Positions 8,667 to 17,211 of a DNA stretch of 64,000 nt are shown one piece after another; within the stretch, counting starts at the first letter, position 1; every line of letters starts with the position of its first letter. The position numbers were made by a program, and so were the translations under genes. This stretch comes from Oscillospiraceae bacterium (GTDB lineage Bacteria; Bacillota; Clostridia; Saccharofermentanales; Saccharofermentanaceae), in the NCBI GenBank assembly GCA_902788505.1, contig CADAKH010000012.1:1-64000 (forward strand), given 5' to 3'. The notes beneath the pieces were generated by a model that saw only the letters and a program-made list of their open reading frames with translations, searched no databases and had not been told where the DNA came from.

Positions 8667-9389
8667 TTAACCCCAACTCCCTGAATATACTCCGGTCAGA
8701 ACTTCGCTCTTGTAAGCATCAGGGTTCGGTGAAGGGTATCTGTCAGCAGCATCGGCAGCTGCCTGATTATCGTATGGAATGCTTAGAATGCTCATTCGGA
8801 TTGGTAAAGGCTCCTCCGAACCAGGCTCACCTTCTATAAGCAGGGCGTGACATCTCGGAACACCGATCGAATTGCCGACACTGCCGGTGTTGATCGCATA
8901 ACCCTGATCCATTTCAAGTACATATGGCATGTGGCAGTCAGCACTTATAAAGCCGCCATGGACATTTCCTTTTGTATCCGTAAAGCCGGGTCTCAGTTCA
9001 TCCAGCTGAAGATACGGATGGAAGTTAATGGCTATAGGTCTGCCGTGGATAAGTCTGAAGTTGATTCCGCTTATAAGGATTTCGTCTTCCTGAGGGATGG
9101 ATTCAAGCCATTCAAGACGTTCTTTGCCTAACTGCTCTACATAGAAACGGTTATGGTCTTTCCCGCCTGATCTGTAGCTTTCAACACAACCGAGATCCCA
9201 GTTGCCCGAAATAAAATGCCTGCAGTGGCTTCTTATCCAGTCTACCGCCTTGTCGCTCTCAGGTCCCTTGCCTACGGCATCTCCGAGAAACCAGACATCA
9301 TCGGGCTTTATCTTATCGATCTCCTTTTCGAGTGCCAGCGTAGCGGACATGTTTCCGTGGAGGTCTGCTAAAAACAATATCTTTTGCAT
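8667..9389 (-). CDS. Calcineurin-like metallophosphoesterase
   Basis: A 240-residue protein of the YfcE/diadenosine-tetraphosphatase-like phosphoesterase group. The metal-binding motifs occur in order: DLHGN (residues 9-13), FLGDAVGKGPES, SGNWD, and a late HGR followed by GSVGNSIGVPR, matching D-x-H, G-D, G-N-H/W-D and G-H/G-S-x-x. It should hydrolyse a phosphate ester using two metal ions in the cytoplasm; the exact substrate cannot be predicted. AAGGAAG precedes the start. It lies 37 bases downstream of the hydrolase operon and may be read through from it. Confidence 0.88.
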   Translation of the reverse strand: MQKILFLADLHGNMSATLALEKEIDKIKPDDVWFLGDAVGKGPESDKAVDWIRSHCRHFISGNWDLGCVESYRSGGKDHNRFYVEQLGKERLEWLESIPQEDEILISGINFRLIHGRPIAINFHPYLQLDELRPGFTDTKGNVHGGFISADCHMPYVLEMDQGYAINTGSVGNSIGVPRCHALLIEGEPGSEEPLPIRMSILSIPYDNQAAADAADRYPSPNPDAYKSEVLTGVYSGSWG

Positions 9390-9426
9390 ACTTCTTCCTT
9401 AATTCAACTGTATAGTATCCTGTAGA

Positions 9427-10266
9427 TCAACGATCAATGCTTTTTATGAAATACCTTATTTTCTCACTCATGTCGTCACTCTTATAATAATGCAGATAGT
9501 GGCCGCAGTCATAACAGATCAGTTGTGCGTTCATCTCTTTGGCAAATGTCTTCTGATTCTGGATCCAGTTCCTGAATGTCTGTTTCCCGTTCGAGCAGAA
9601 TAGTAAAGCAGGGCAGTTTACTGTTCCATGTCCGCCAACATAAGAAGCGTTCTGCTTTATTTTTTCCGCCTCTCTGAAATAACAGTCATTAAATGCATTT
9701 CTTTTACGGAGAAGCTTTATCTGTCTCATATCATACTCTGTCAGCGATGCGTTATGAGGAATAGTGGAAATACCATAGAGTCCCAGTCTTTTCAGAATAC
9801 ACATCGCTCTCATTCTGCTCTTTACATCCTTATCAGTCCATTCGGCGTATGAAACAGGTGAGGTCATATCGATCCCTATCAGCCCCTTTATCTCTTCCGG
9901 ATACATTTGTATCCACCTGATCGCCTCTATCCCGCCCATAGAATGCGGAAGAAGATAATATGGACCTTTTTCCCCGATCTTATTCAATGCCGTTCTTTGA
10001 ACATTAACCAGATAATCAACATCACACGGCGCATCGTATATATCCGAATAACCGTATCCGAACTTTTCCACTACTATTATCCGGAAATCCTTCTGAAGTT
10101 TCTCATATAAGATCCTGAAGTCATAAGCGGGAGCAACTGTACTTGAACCGGACATGAAAACAAGTCTCGGCTTATCAGATTCACCTGTCCGGTACACATG
10201 TATATTATGACCATCAATTTCAACCAGTTCACCAATAGCTTTGATCTGTTCTGACTCTTTCATCAT
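9427..10266 (-). CDS. Alpha/beta hydrolase, third gene of the TetR operon
   Basis: A 279-residue alpha/beta hydrolase. The nucleophile elbow is PHSMGG (serine near residue 109), the oxyanion region is MSGSSTVAPAYDF, and the catalytic histidine is most likely in CYDCGHYLHYYKSDD near the C-terminus. FGYGYSD after the third strand is typical of the family. The start codon overlaps the stop of the preceding hydrolase gene by ATGA, which indicates translational coupling in the tetR operon. Its substrate is probably a small ester or lactone. It lacks a signal peptide. Confidence 0.88.
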   Translation of the reverse strand: MMKESEQIKAIGELVEIDGHNIHVYRTGESDKPRLVFMSGSSTVAPAYDFRILYEKLQKDFRIIVVEKFGYGYSDIYDAPCDVDYLVNVQRTALNKIGEKGPYYLLPHSMGGIEAIRWIQMYPEEIKGLIGIDMTSPVSYAEWTDKDVKSRMRAMCILKRLGLYGISTIPHNASLTEYDMRQIKLLRKRNAFNDCYFREAEKIKQNASYVGGHGTVNCPALLFCSNGKQTFRNWIQNQKTFAKEMNAQLICYDCGHYLHYYKSDDMSEKIRYFIKSIDR

Positions 10267-11432
10267 AATTGCCTGCTTATTTTCCCTTCAGGTTCATACA
10301 CGGTAAACTTCACCACACTGTTGCTTTCAAATGACGGGTGTTCTTTTTGCTTCTTAAGATAGGTGTCAAAGAATTCAAGATGTATCCTGCAAACCGTATC
10401 ATGTGCAACATCCGGATCCAGACTACCGACCTGCGACTTCAACGGAATAAAATGTTTGAAATCGGAGAAGCCGATGTGCTGCATATCACGTATAACTGCA
10501 TGAAAAGCTTCGGCTTTGTTTATGAGAAATGCGGCCGTTACACTGGTTTTGTTTGCATCACAGTTCAGTTGCAGAAAGGGCACATTAATTGTCTTTGCCC
10601 CGTGATCGCCGAATAGACCTCCGTCAATGTTGATCCCGCAGACGAATGTGTCAGGTTCATCCTCGCAAAGTGCAAATGCTGTCAGACCACCCATCGAATG
10701 TCCTCCTACACCTACACCGGACTTAAAATCGATCAGATCGGCATGGTTCTCTTTTAAATACTCAAGTGCTGCTTTCGTATCGAGTTCCCATTCCGGAAGC
10801 CTTTCTTCTCCTATGAAACGATTGTACTTCCTTTGCCTGGAATCAAACATTTCCCACAATTTCTCGTTTGTTCCCTTGGCATTCTTCATCTTTGACAATG
10901 CCAGAATAGCGGGTATCATCGGCGAGTAGCACTTAGAGGTGATTCCTTTTGCCATTTTTAATGTGGTCCCGTCATCCAGTTCAGTCAGCAATCCCTCGTA
11001 AGGATGACCGACGGAAGCCACCACATATCCTTGTGATGCAAGTTCGATCATGAGAAAGGTATTTGCTTCCCTGAATGCCCCATAGCCGTGGCTGAACATG
11101 ATCAGCGGAAAGTGCGTACCTTCAATGAAAGGTGCATTCTCATAGCATTCGGAACGGTTCTCACCGGACTGCTCCATTTTCTCATAATTCAAAGGAACAA
11201 AGAAGTTTTTCTTTACGGCCTGAACCATATCTTTAGACATATATCTGGCTTTAGGAAGTCCTTCCACAGACTTTTTCGCAGAAGGATAGTATACTCTGAC
11301 CGGAATGCTTCTCATCGTGCCGGGTGCACAGTAAAGTGTCTCTTCACGGTCGTTATATACGGTATAGGTAAATGTTCCTACTGCGTATTCACCTGTAGGT
11401 AAGGGTATTTTTACCGGTTTCTTTTTACTCAT
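10263..11432 (-). CDS. Platelet-activating-factor-acetylhydrolase-like hydrolase
   Basis: A 389-residue alpha/beta hydrolase of the PAF-acetylhydrolase / dienelactone-hydrolase-like group. The start at 11432 has GGAGGG 8 bases upstream and overlaps the end of the tetR gene by 8 bases. FPLIMFSHGYGAFR is the oxyanion strand-loop, GVGVGGHSMGG the nucleophile elbow, and NIDGGLFGD plus a later HIGFSDF supply plausible acid and histidine. PVRVYYP near residue 50 is also typical of this family. It probably removes acyl groups from esters in the cytoplasm, and expression should follow the TetR ligand. Confidence 0.85.
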   Translation of the reverse strand: MSKKKPVKIPLPTGEYAVGTFTYTVYNDREETLYCAPGTMRSIPVRVYYPSAKKSVEGLPKARYMSKDMVQAVKKNFFVPLNYEKMEQSGENRSECYENAPFIEGTHFPLIMFSHGYGAFREANTFLMIELASQGYVVASVGHPYEGLLTELDDGTTLKMAKGITSKCYSPMIPAILALSKMKNAKGTNEKLWEMFDSRQRKYNRFIGEERLPEWELDTKAALEYLKENHADLIDFKSGVGVGGHSMGGLTAFALCEDEPDTFVCGINIDGGLFGDHGAKTINVPFLQLNCDANKTSVTAAFLINKAEAFHAVIRDMQHIGFSDFKHFIPLKSQVGSLDPDVAHDTVCRIHLEFFDTYLKKQKEHPSFESNSVVKFTVYEPEGKISRQL

Positions 11433-12093
11433 CGACGTTCCCTCCAAACAGCAGGATCACAGATTTTGCCAGGGTACGGAACAGCTGACGCGGCTTTACT
11501 TCCGTTCCCGGAATGCCGGTTCCGTAACAGGAACTTAAGATACAAAGCTTTTCTATGCCGGTAGTTGACGAAGACAGATAAAGCAGCATCTCTTCCGGAG
11601 AACACTTCATCTGATACCCTTGTTTCCGGGCGCCTTCAACCATTTTCGGCAGAAGATCCGCACCGATCCTTTCCAGGTTGCCCTGCCCCTTCACTTCTGA
11701 CATGATCCGCTTCATCCGTTCGGGATTGTTGATTGCCATGACACCAAAATCAAAATTGATCTTCTGAATATCCATCAGATGCTCTTCCATGACATCTGCC
11801 ATGACATCATAGATGCGATAAACGTTTTCTTCAAAGGAACCATCTGCTTCGTTCATCAGACTCTTGATACGTTCATATGCACCATAGTCCATGCGGACTT
11901 TCTTCACCATGTCCGCCAGGATCTCATCAAGGCCGTTGTAGTATCGGTAGATGGCTCCCATCGACATGCCTGTTTCGGCGATCACATCAGAGATGGTTAC
12001 TGTATCCACAGGCTTTTTCAGGCAGACATTATATGCCGCATCCACTATCATTTGTTTCTTTTGTTCAATGTATTCAGGAGTGACTTTTGGCAT
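11425..12093 (-). CDS. TetR/AcrR-family repressor
   Basis: A 222-residue regulator. The N-terminal helix-turn-helix covers about residues 27-60 (TVTISDVIAETGMSMGAIYRYYNG, cut here), with the diagnostic GAIYRYYxG at its end; the rest is the all-helical ligand/dimer domain. AGGAG precedes the ATG. It heads an operon with two overlapping hydrolase genes. A consensus TTGACA-N17-TAAAAT promoter and a long inverted repeat of TGAAACNGCTTTCA lie directly upstream, so negative autoregulation of the operon is likely. The inducer may be a substrate of one of the hydrolases. Confidence 0.92.
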   Translation of the reverse strand: MPKVTPEYIEQKKQMIVDAAYNVCLKKPVDTVTISDVIAETGMSMGAIYRYYNGLDEILADMVKKVRMDYGAYERIKSLMNEADGSFEENVYRIYDVMADVMEEHLMDIQKINFDFGVMAINNPERMKRIMSEVKGQGNLERIGADLLPKMVEGARKQGYQMKCSPEEMLLYLSSSTTGIEKLCILSSCYGTGIPGTEVKPRQLFRTLAKSVILLFGGNVDE

Positions 12094-12135
12094 TTGCTTT
12101 TCTCCTATTCATGTTGATCTTTTCTATCCCGCTTA

Positions 12136-12176
12136 AAAATGAAACCGCTTTCATTAAGTGAAAGCAGTTTCATTTT
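12136..12176. promoter_or_regulatory. Doubled TetR-type operator
   Basis: Two arms, AAAATGAAACCGCTTTCA and TGAAAGCAGTTTCATTTT, are reverse complements except for one base and are separated by TTAAG. Each arm contains its own imperfect palindrome, ATGAAAC-N-GCTTTCA, the size of a TetR dimer site. The operator overlaps the -10 box of the tetR promoter, so a bound repressor would block transcription of its own operon. Confidence 0.8.
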
Positions 12177-12200
12177 ATGGCGTGAGTATAGTATTGTCAA
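12172..12200 (-). promoter_or_regulatory. Housekeeping promoter of the tetR-hydrolase operon
   Basis: The minus strand has TTGACA (12195-12200), a 17-base spacer and TAAAAT (12172-12177). This is the best consensus promoter in the window, about 80 bases upstream of the tetR start. Confidence 0.85.
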
Positions 12201-12284
12201 CAGGATTTTCAGGCTTTGCTGTCAGTCGGATTTCCGTGACCGCAACAGATCTTTCGCGGACCAAATGAACGGATCATTTCAAAA

Positions 12285-13613
12285 TCATGTTATTAATTCC
12301 CAATTGTCCGTTCCGATCAGGCTGAATTCATCCTTAAATCTTGCTATAACAACCAGGTCTCCTATATCCGGCTCGGTATCGGGTTTCATCTTCCTGATGT
12401 ATCCGAAATAATAAGAATCCAGACCTTCGATCCTATAACCCTTTTCGCATTTATCAATAACCCTGCCGTAATAAAACTCTATATCATCTTTTCGGATGTT
12501 GATCAGAGTTGAGAACAGGTTATAAACTGCATAACCGGGAAACAAAACGCAAATAAGCGGAAAATAAGCTCCTCTGACAGTATGCAGAAACCTTAACATA
12601 AGATAGATCAGCCCGGCTCCGATCGCGAACACCAGAAGCGATTCCGGAATAAGGATAAGCGCAGAATTACGGTGATAACTGACAAACTGTTCTTTTAAAT
12701 CTCCGGATACCGCAATCTGTCTCAGGAGCTGTTTCTCCACAGCCAGGTTTACCTTTTTTACAATATCTTTTCCTGATATTACCTGCTTAGCCGAATCATC
12801 CGGCGCCAAAGAGCTCTTTCTCATCTTAAGAAGTTTTACCTGAGAGTTGTATTTCAGGCAGTGTTCATATAAGCTTTTCACCGCCGTTTCCGCATCACTC
12901 TCACTCCTTGATATAACAACATGCCTGCCCTTTTGTGTCCTGACTGTTATCTTGTAAATGTAATAATCTTCGTATCGGCTGCTGTATCTTGGTCCGATAC
13001 GTCTTGTATGCCATGTCTGTCTCACCTGCAGCGAGGCTATATCTTCATATGCAACAGCAGCTACTCCGGCAGATACTCCGATCAGCATATCAGGAGCAAG
13101 AATAATCTCTCCGTAATTCAGAGGTTTGGCATTCTCAGAATTCGCCTGTTCATCCACCTGTGCTCTGGAAAACCTCCTGTCACCGCATACAGGGAAGAAA
13201 CTCTTAATTACATCAATGTCCCTGCCAACCTGGATCCCCACTATGGCAAAAACAAATCCCGGAGCACCAAACACTATATACGGCACACTGTATATATCAT
13301 CGATACCGCGTATTCTGTTGATTATCCCGATCACGATAAGAGTCGCCGATACAAGCGCAAGAACAAGATCGAAGATCAAGGCAAAGCCGTTCTCGTTAAC
13401 AAAACTGACCAGCTTTTTATTGGTATACCAGTTACGGCGCGGAGGTATCCTTACTCCGTTAAAATACGCTTCGATAACCCCGTTTAGTTTTTTCTCGGTA
13501 CCAATGAACAAAAGCCCGTGATCCTTGCAGATATCGGCAAGTTCGCTTCTGTTCCATTTGTATTTTTTAAATTCTTTGAAGGTCTTTATACTGTCGAATT
13601 CCGGCCTTGCCAT
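12285..13613 (-). CDS. SAP-domain membrane protein of unknown function
   Basis: A 442-residue protein. Residues about 12-52 fit a SAP-like helix-extended-helix motif (YKWNRSELADICKDHGL, then GTEKKLNGVIEAYF). Two membrane helices follow near 75-97 and 105-127, then a cytoplasmic region with a PH-like beta domain (MLIGVSAGVAAVAYEDIASL, YKITVRTQKGRHVVIS), another pair of helices near 320-365, and a C-terminal beta domain. SAP motifs bind DNA in eukaryotes, but bacterial membrane proteins with this N-terminus have no known role. The ATG at 13613 has only a weak Shine-Dalgarno. It follows the GGDEF gene by 19 bases. Confidence 0.7.
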   Translation of the reverse strand: MARPEFDSIKTFKEFKKYKWNRSELADICKDHGLLFIGTEKKLNGVIEAYFNGVRIPPRRNWYTNKKLVSFVNENGFALIFDLVLALVSATLIVIGIINRIRGIDDIYSVPYIVFGAPGFVFAIVGIQVGRDIDVIKSFFPVCGDRRFSRAQVDEQANSENAKPLNYGEIILAPDMLIGVSAGVAAVAYEDIASLQVRQTWHTRRIGPRYSSRYEDYYIYKITVRTQKGRHVVISRSESDAETAVKSLYEHCLKYNSQVKLLKMRKSSLAPDDSAKQVISGKDIVKKVNLAVEKQLLRQIAVSGDLKEQFVSYHRNSALILIPESLLVFAIGAGLIYLMLRFLHTVRGAYFPLICVLFPGYAVYNLFSTLINIRKDDIEFYYGRVIDKCEKGYRIEGLDSYYFGYIRKMKPDTEPDIGDLVVIARFKDEFSLIGTDNWELIT

Positions 13614-13632
13614 ATCATCGTGAATAATACTG

Positions 13633-14781
13633 TTATCTTACAGCCTTTTCCTTGTAGAGTGCTTCATCTGCCTTGCTCAGAGCAGCCTGGAATCCCGCTA
13701 TGTCTCCTGAATATCCTGCATAACCTATGCAGGCCGTGAGTTCGTATTCTGCTCCGGATTCGTTATTCAGGCGGATAAGATTTTCTTTGATACTGCAGCA
13801 AAGATCCCTAACGAGTTGTTCATTCTCTGTTTTTGCGATAATGATGAATTCGTCGCCGCCATATCGTGCAATGAATGTTTTGATCGAACTTCCCGAGCAT
13901 GATATCTTCAGTGCATCTGCAGCTCTCTTCAGCGCAAAATCGCCTTCAACATGACCGTACTGATCGTTGATGTGCTTGAACTTATTCAGATCGATCATAA
14001 GCACATACCGGTCATGCCTGTCGGAGCTCTGCTTGGGGACATCACCTGCAATGTATTTTTTGAGCTGGGTCCTGTTATTGAGCTTGGTGAGCTCATCTAT
14101 CGATACCTGATCGTTTAATGAGGTGATGTAAACATAGAGCATCATGATCGTGCATCCGAAACAGAACATCGGGATAGTAAGCCAAAGAGTCTGTGCAATT
14201 CCGAATACAGAGAGAATGACAGGATAGACGGCACTTGCAAGATACGGAACCCTGACTGCGTAATTCTCCTGTTTGAAAGCCCTTTTAAATGACCTTACCG
14301 CACTTATGATGATGAATATGACAGGAACACTCAGGAAAAGAATATAGTAGGTCAGTGTGAGTGTACTGTCATCATTTAATACAGTCTTCGGGAAAAAGAC
14401 GAACAACACCACCATGATAAGTGCCGAAAGAACAACAGGCGAAAGGATACAGAGCCTTATCTTGAATCTCTTGATATATTTCTCACCCTGCGAAAGTTCG
14501 ACATATACAAACCAAAAACCAGTTAAGACACTTAATATTACCGCATTTAGGATATTGAACAGCGCAACAAAGAAATAGTTCTTCGGAAGATACCCGCCAA
14601 GGATCAGGGCCCAGCCTATGTCACTTAAGAAATACATGATATGGGCAAGGATGATATTGATGAAAATGACCTGCTTTGACTGATGGCCGACCGAGCGTAC
14701 TTCTCTTAGAAACATCATCAAAAAGATAATGATGCTTACTATATTTGCTTCAACATAAAACCAAGTATAATCCATGCTCAT
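13633..14781 (-). CDS. Membrane diguanylate cyclase (GGDEF)
   Basis: A 382-residue protein with seven or so N-terminal membrane helices (to about residue 215) followed by a GGDEF domain. The active-site loop is intact (RYGGDEF), with the upstream signature DELTKLNNRTQL and the metal/substrate segment DLNKFKHINDQYGHVEGD. It should make cyclic di-GMP at the membrane. The start is taken as ATG at 14781 although it has no Shine-Dalgarno; TATAAT ends 7 bases upstream, so the mRNA is probably leaderless. An in-frame TTG at 14805 lies upstream of that -10 and is less likely. A partner c-di-GMP hydrolase gene at 46727 is broken. Confidence 0.9.
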   Translation of the reverse strand: MSMDYTWFYVEANIVSIIIFLMMFLREVRSVGHQSKQVIFINIILAHIMYFLSDIGWALILGGYLPKNYFFVALFNILNAVILSVLTGFWFVYVELSQGEKYIKRFKIRLCILSPVVLSALIMVVLFVFFPKTVLNDDSTLTLTYYILFLSVPVIFIIISAVRSFKRAFKQENYAVRVPYLASAVYPVILSVFGIAQTLWLTIPMFCFGCTIMMLYVYITSLNDQVSIDELTKLNNRTQLKKYIAGDVPKQSSDRHDRYVLMIDLNKFKHINDQYGHVEGDFALKRAADALKISCSGSSIKTFIARYGGDEFIIIAKTENEQLVRDLCCSIKENLIRLNNESGAEYELTACIGYAGYSGDIAGFQAALSKADEALYKEKAVR

Positions 14782-14788
14782 ATCGAAT

Positions 14789-14816
14789 ATTATAAAATAT
14801 TTCAAAATATTTCGAA
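14789..14816 (-). promoter_or_regulatory. Promoter giving a leaderless GGDEF mRNA
   Basis: The minus strand has TTCGAA, a 16-base spacer and TATAAT (14789-14794), then 7 bases and the ATG of the GGDEF gene. With a usual -10 to +1 distance the transcript would begin at the start codon. Confidence 0.55.
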
Positions 14817-14861
14817 GGATCAGTTCCTGAAAGTTTTTGGGCGATTTGGAGATTGAATGTT

Positions 14862-14890
14862 GAAAAAAGCCCCTGATCTCTCAGAGGCTT
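14862..14890 (-). terminator. Intrinsic terminator of the PrcB-like lipoprotein gene
   Basis: On the minus strand AAGCCTCTGA / TCAGGGGCTT pair with one G-T wobble around GAGA, followed by TTTT. It lies about 25 bases after the stop of the 14915-15403 gene and ends its transcript before the GGDEF gene. Confidence 0.82.
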
Positions 14891-14914
14891 GGGACCGTCA
14901 TTTTGCTTTAAGGA

Positions 14915-15403
14915 TCAGGGTATGATCTTCTCAAACTGCTCGCCTGTCGTACTTACGATCAGCAACTGTTCGGGTGCATCGTTTAATTCCAGTACTGCGC
15001 AGGGGCAATCAAGACCTGTGAATTTATCACCGGTAGCCTTGGTCTCTTCAACTACGATAACAAGTGTTGATCCCTGCATTCCAAAGTCTGTAATCTCAAG
15101 ATCTCCGCCCGTCCTTGTCTGTGTTCCGGCACTGATAACGATGAATAACGGTGAGTCAAGCTGCTCAAGCTGATCGAAGTAGTAACCTCTATCCTTGTTG
15201 TAGCAGCCGTACTCTTCATTGCTCATTATCCTGTATTCCAATTCGCCGACTGTTCCTTTTACAGGAAGCTCTCCGGACTCATTCTTAACTGATGTGTAGC
15301 TTGGCAGCTCAGCTGTTTTATTTGCTTTGCAGCCTGTGAAAACACCTGCAATAAGTGTGAATGCCATTACGGCGCATGCAATCTTCTTTATTAACCTGTT
15401 CAT
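14915..15403 (-). CDS. Lipoprotein with a PrcB-like domain
   Basis: A 162-residue lipoprotein; AAGGAG precedes the start and the lipobox is GVFTGC (Cys25). The C-terminal 90 residues resemble the PrcB C-terminal domain, whose hallmark is a G-x-x-x-TGG turn between strands (ISAGTQTRTGGDLEIT), followed by STLVIVVEETKA and a CPCAVLEL strand. PrcB is part of a surface protease complex in spirochaetes, but this domain is widespread in Clostridia with no proven role. It is controlled by shared promoter element B and ended by its own terminator, so it is monocistronic. Confidence 0.78.
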   Translation of the reverse strand: MNRLIKKIACAVMAFTLIAGVFTGCKANKTAELPSYTSVKNESGELPVKGTVGELEYRIMSNEEYGCYNKDRGYYFDQLEQLDSPLFIVISAGTQTRTGGDLEITDFGMQGSTLVIVVEETKATGDKFTGLDCPCAVLELNDAPEQLLIVSTTGEQFEKIIP

Positions 15404-15434
15404 TCCGTTTTCTCCTTTTTGAACATCTCTGCCA

Positions 15435-15464
15435 TATATACAGCCGAAAACCGAAAATGTTGCA
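15435..15464 (-). promoter_or_regulatory. Shared promoter element B (TGCAAC-N14/15-CTGTATATA)
   Basis: On the minus strand ATGCAAC and GCTGTATATA are separated by 14 bases, one fewer than in the other six copies. It ends about 31 bases upstream of the lipoprotein start at 15403. Confidence 0.55.
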
Positions 15465-15588
15465 TAAGTACACGCATCAAAAATCGAGCCGGCTGCTCCG
15501 GAAGAGATACCGCCAAGATCATGAACTTATATATGGATCACCGTCTTTGATACTCAGGTTATAACCGCAGTCCTTATTCATACAACTG

Positions 15589-16959
15589 TTATCTTTCCCC
15601 TTTTCCTGCGATCCTGGCCACTTTGATAATACCGCCTGTTACAAGTAGAGCAGATGATACGACTATAACCGTAAACATATCCGGCACAAATGCTTTTACC
15701 ACCCATAGCGGTGTCGAGAAAAACACGGGTGTCAGAATAAGCAGCAGCAAGGGAAGCACAAGATGCAGCAAAACAAGACTGACCGCACCGTTCTTCTTTG
15801 AACGGACAGTTGTAAGGGAAATTACAGCTGTTGCAAATACAGCCAGATAGATCGCATCGAACATCAGATGTCGGAGAAGATATTCATGTTCGCCTATTTC
15901 GCCATGTTCATCACCCGTTAAGATCTCAATAACAGCCCATCCTACCCTGTCCGCAAAGTCTGTACCGACAAGATAGTCATTGGCATTGACAGTCAATGCC
16001 ACTCCGATATCACTGTCAGGCAGAAGATAGATGCATGTCATGCCTGTCTCCACAAGACCTGTGTGATATATGACTGGCTCGCTCAATGTATCCTCTATGA
16101 CATTCCAACCCATACCATAACTGTACGGGATGTCGTCTTCAACATATACGCTGTTGTAGAACATCGAATGAATGCTGTCAGAAGATATGATCCCTTCCCC
16201 GCCTCTCAGATACATCTGAAGATAACGTCCCAGATCGTAAGAAGACGAACAGATATATCCTGCTGGAACTGTTATCCATGCGTTCTCAGAAGATGAATAC
16301 TGAACGGGCGTCGGCACCTTCAATCCGAACCAGTTTGAATGTCCCTGAACAAGTCCGTTGTCAACAGCTTCTGACGGATATGCATAAGTGGAATCCATCC
16401 CCAAAGGCTCTATAACATTTGCGGTAACATAATCCTGGAAAGGCATACCGCTCACAGCTTCCACTACCTTACCAAGCAAAGAATAATTAACATTGGCGTA
16501 AACGTGTTCTCCCTGAACACCAACTATATGGCAGTTACCTGCATTCTGATGTTCTCCCAATCCGCTTGTATGATTTAACAGCTGAAGGATCGTGATCCTG
16601 GAACTGTCAGTAACTGACGGAAGATATAACGACAAAGGGTCAGATAATGACAGCTTTCCCTGTTCTGCAAGCTGCATGATGCAAAGAGCCGTGAACGATT
16701 TGCTTACGGAACCCAAAGCATAAGGTGTCTTATCCAGACCGGATATTCCGTAAGATTTTGAAAGCAAAACATCATCCTTATCGACGATGGTGACCGACAT
16801 TGAAGGAAATTCAGTTCTCGGAATATTCTCGTTTAAGAATGCATCTATCTCATCTATCCTGGACTGATATGTTCCTTCAGCGCTTACACTTATCCCGGCA
16901 GAAAAAACGATGCACAATGCAACAGTTATAACGCCCGCACATCTGAAAAAGCTTTTCAA
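15589..16959 (-). CDS. Serine hydrolase, class C beta-lactamase / D-alanyl-D-alanine peptidase-like
   Basis: About 456 residues with a signal peptide and three or four C-terminal membrane helices after residue 350. The beta-lactamase-like catalytic motifs are present: S-x-x-K as SVSK (near residue 84), a Y-x-N-type motif at NYSLLG, and H-x-G at YHTGLVETG. Members of this family (FmtA, EstB, PBP4*-like) act outside the membrane on D-amino-acid peptides or esters. The start is taken as TTG at 16959, which places AGGGG 7 bases upstream; GTG at 16965 would be too close to it. Confidence 0.87.
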   Translation of the reverse strand: MKSFFRCAGVITVALCIVFSAGISVSAEGTYQSRIDEIDAFLNENIPRTEFPSMSVTIVDKDDVLLSKSYGISGLDKTPYALGSVSKSFTALCIMQLAEQGKLSLSDPLSLYLPSVTDSSRITILQLLNHTSGLGEHQNAGNCHIVGVQGEHVYANVNYSLLGKVVEAVSGMPFQDYVTANVIEPLGMDSTYAYPSEAVDNGLVQGHSNWFGLKVPTPVQYSSSENAWITVPAGYICSSSYDLGRYLQMYLRGGEGIISSDSIHSMFYNSVYVEDDIPYSYGMGWNVIEDTLSEPVIYHTGLVETGMTCIYLLPDSDIGVALTVNANDYLVGTDFADRVGWAVIEILTGDEHGEIGEHEYLLRHLMFDAIYLAVFATAVISLTTVRSKKNGAVSLVLLHLVLPLLLLILTPVFFSTPLWVVKAFVPDMFTVIVVSSALLVTGGIIKVARIAGKGER

Positions 16960-17211
16960 AAACACACCCCTGTATTAATCATTATCGCTATGCCCTGATA
17001 CGATGGAACTTAATCACTTCGCAATCATCATATTAAAGTACAACAACGATATGATAATCAATATTATGAAAAAAATAAAACTGAATTGGGAAACCATATC
17101 AATGAGATTACCCTTATAGAACACAGCTTTTCATTCTTACATAGCAAACATCAGGAAGTAAGTGATAGTATGTTATGGAAAAACTGTGATGAAACCAGAG
17201 AGGATAAAGCA

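Noticed and set aside
9378-9415. TTGCATA and CTGTATAG on the plus strand with similar spacing
   Set aside because: The AAC of the upstream block is missing, it overlaps a minus-strand start codon, and no rightward gene follows.
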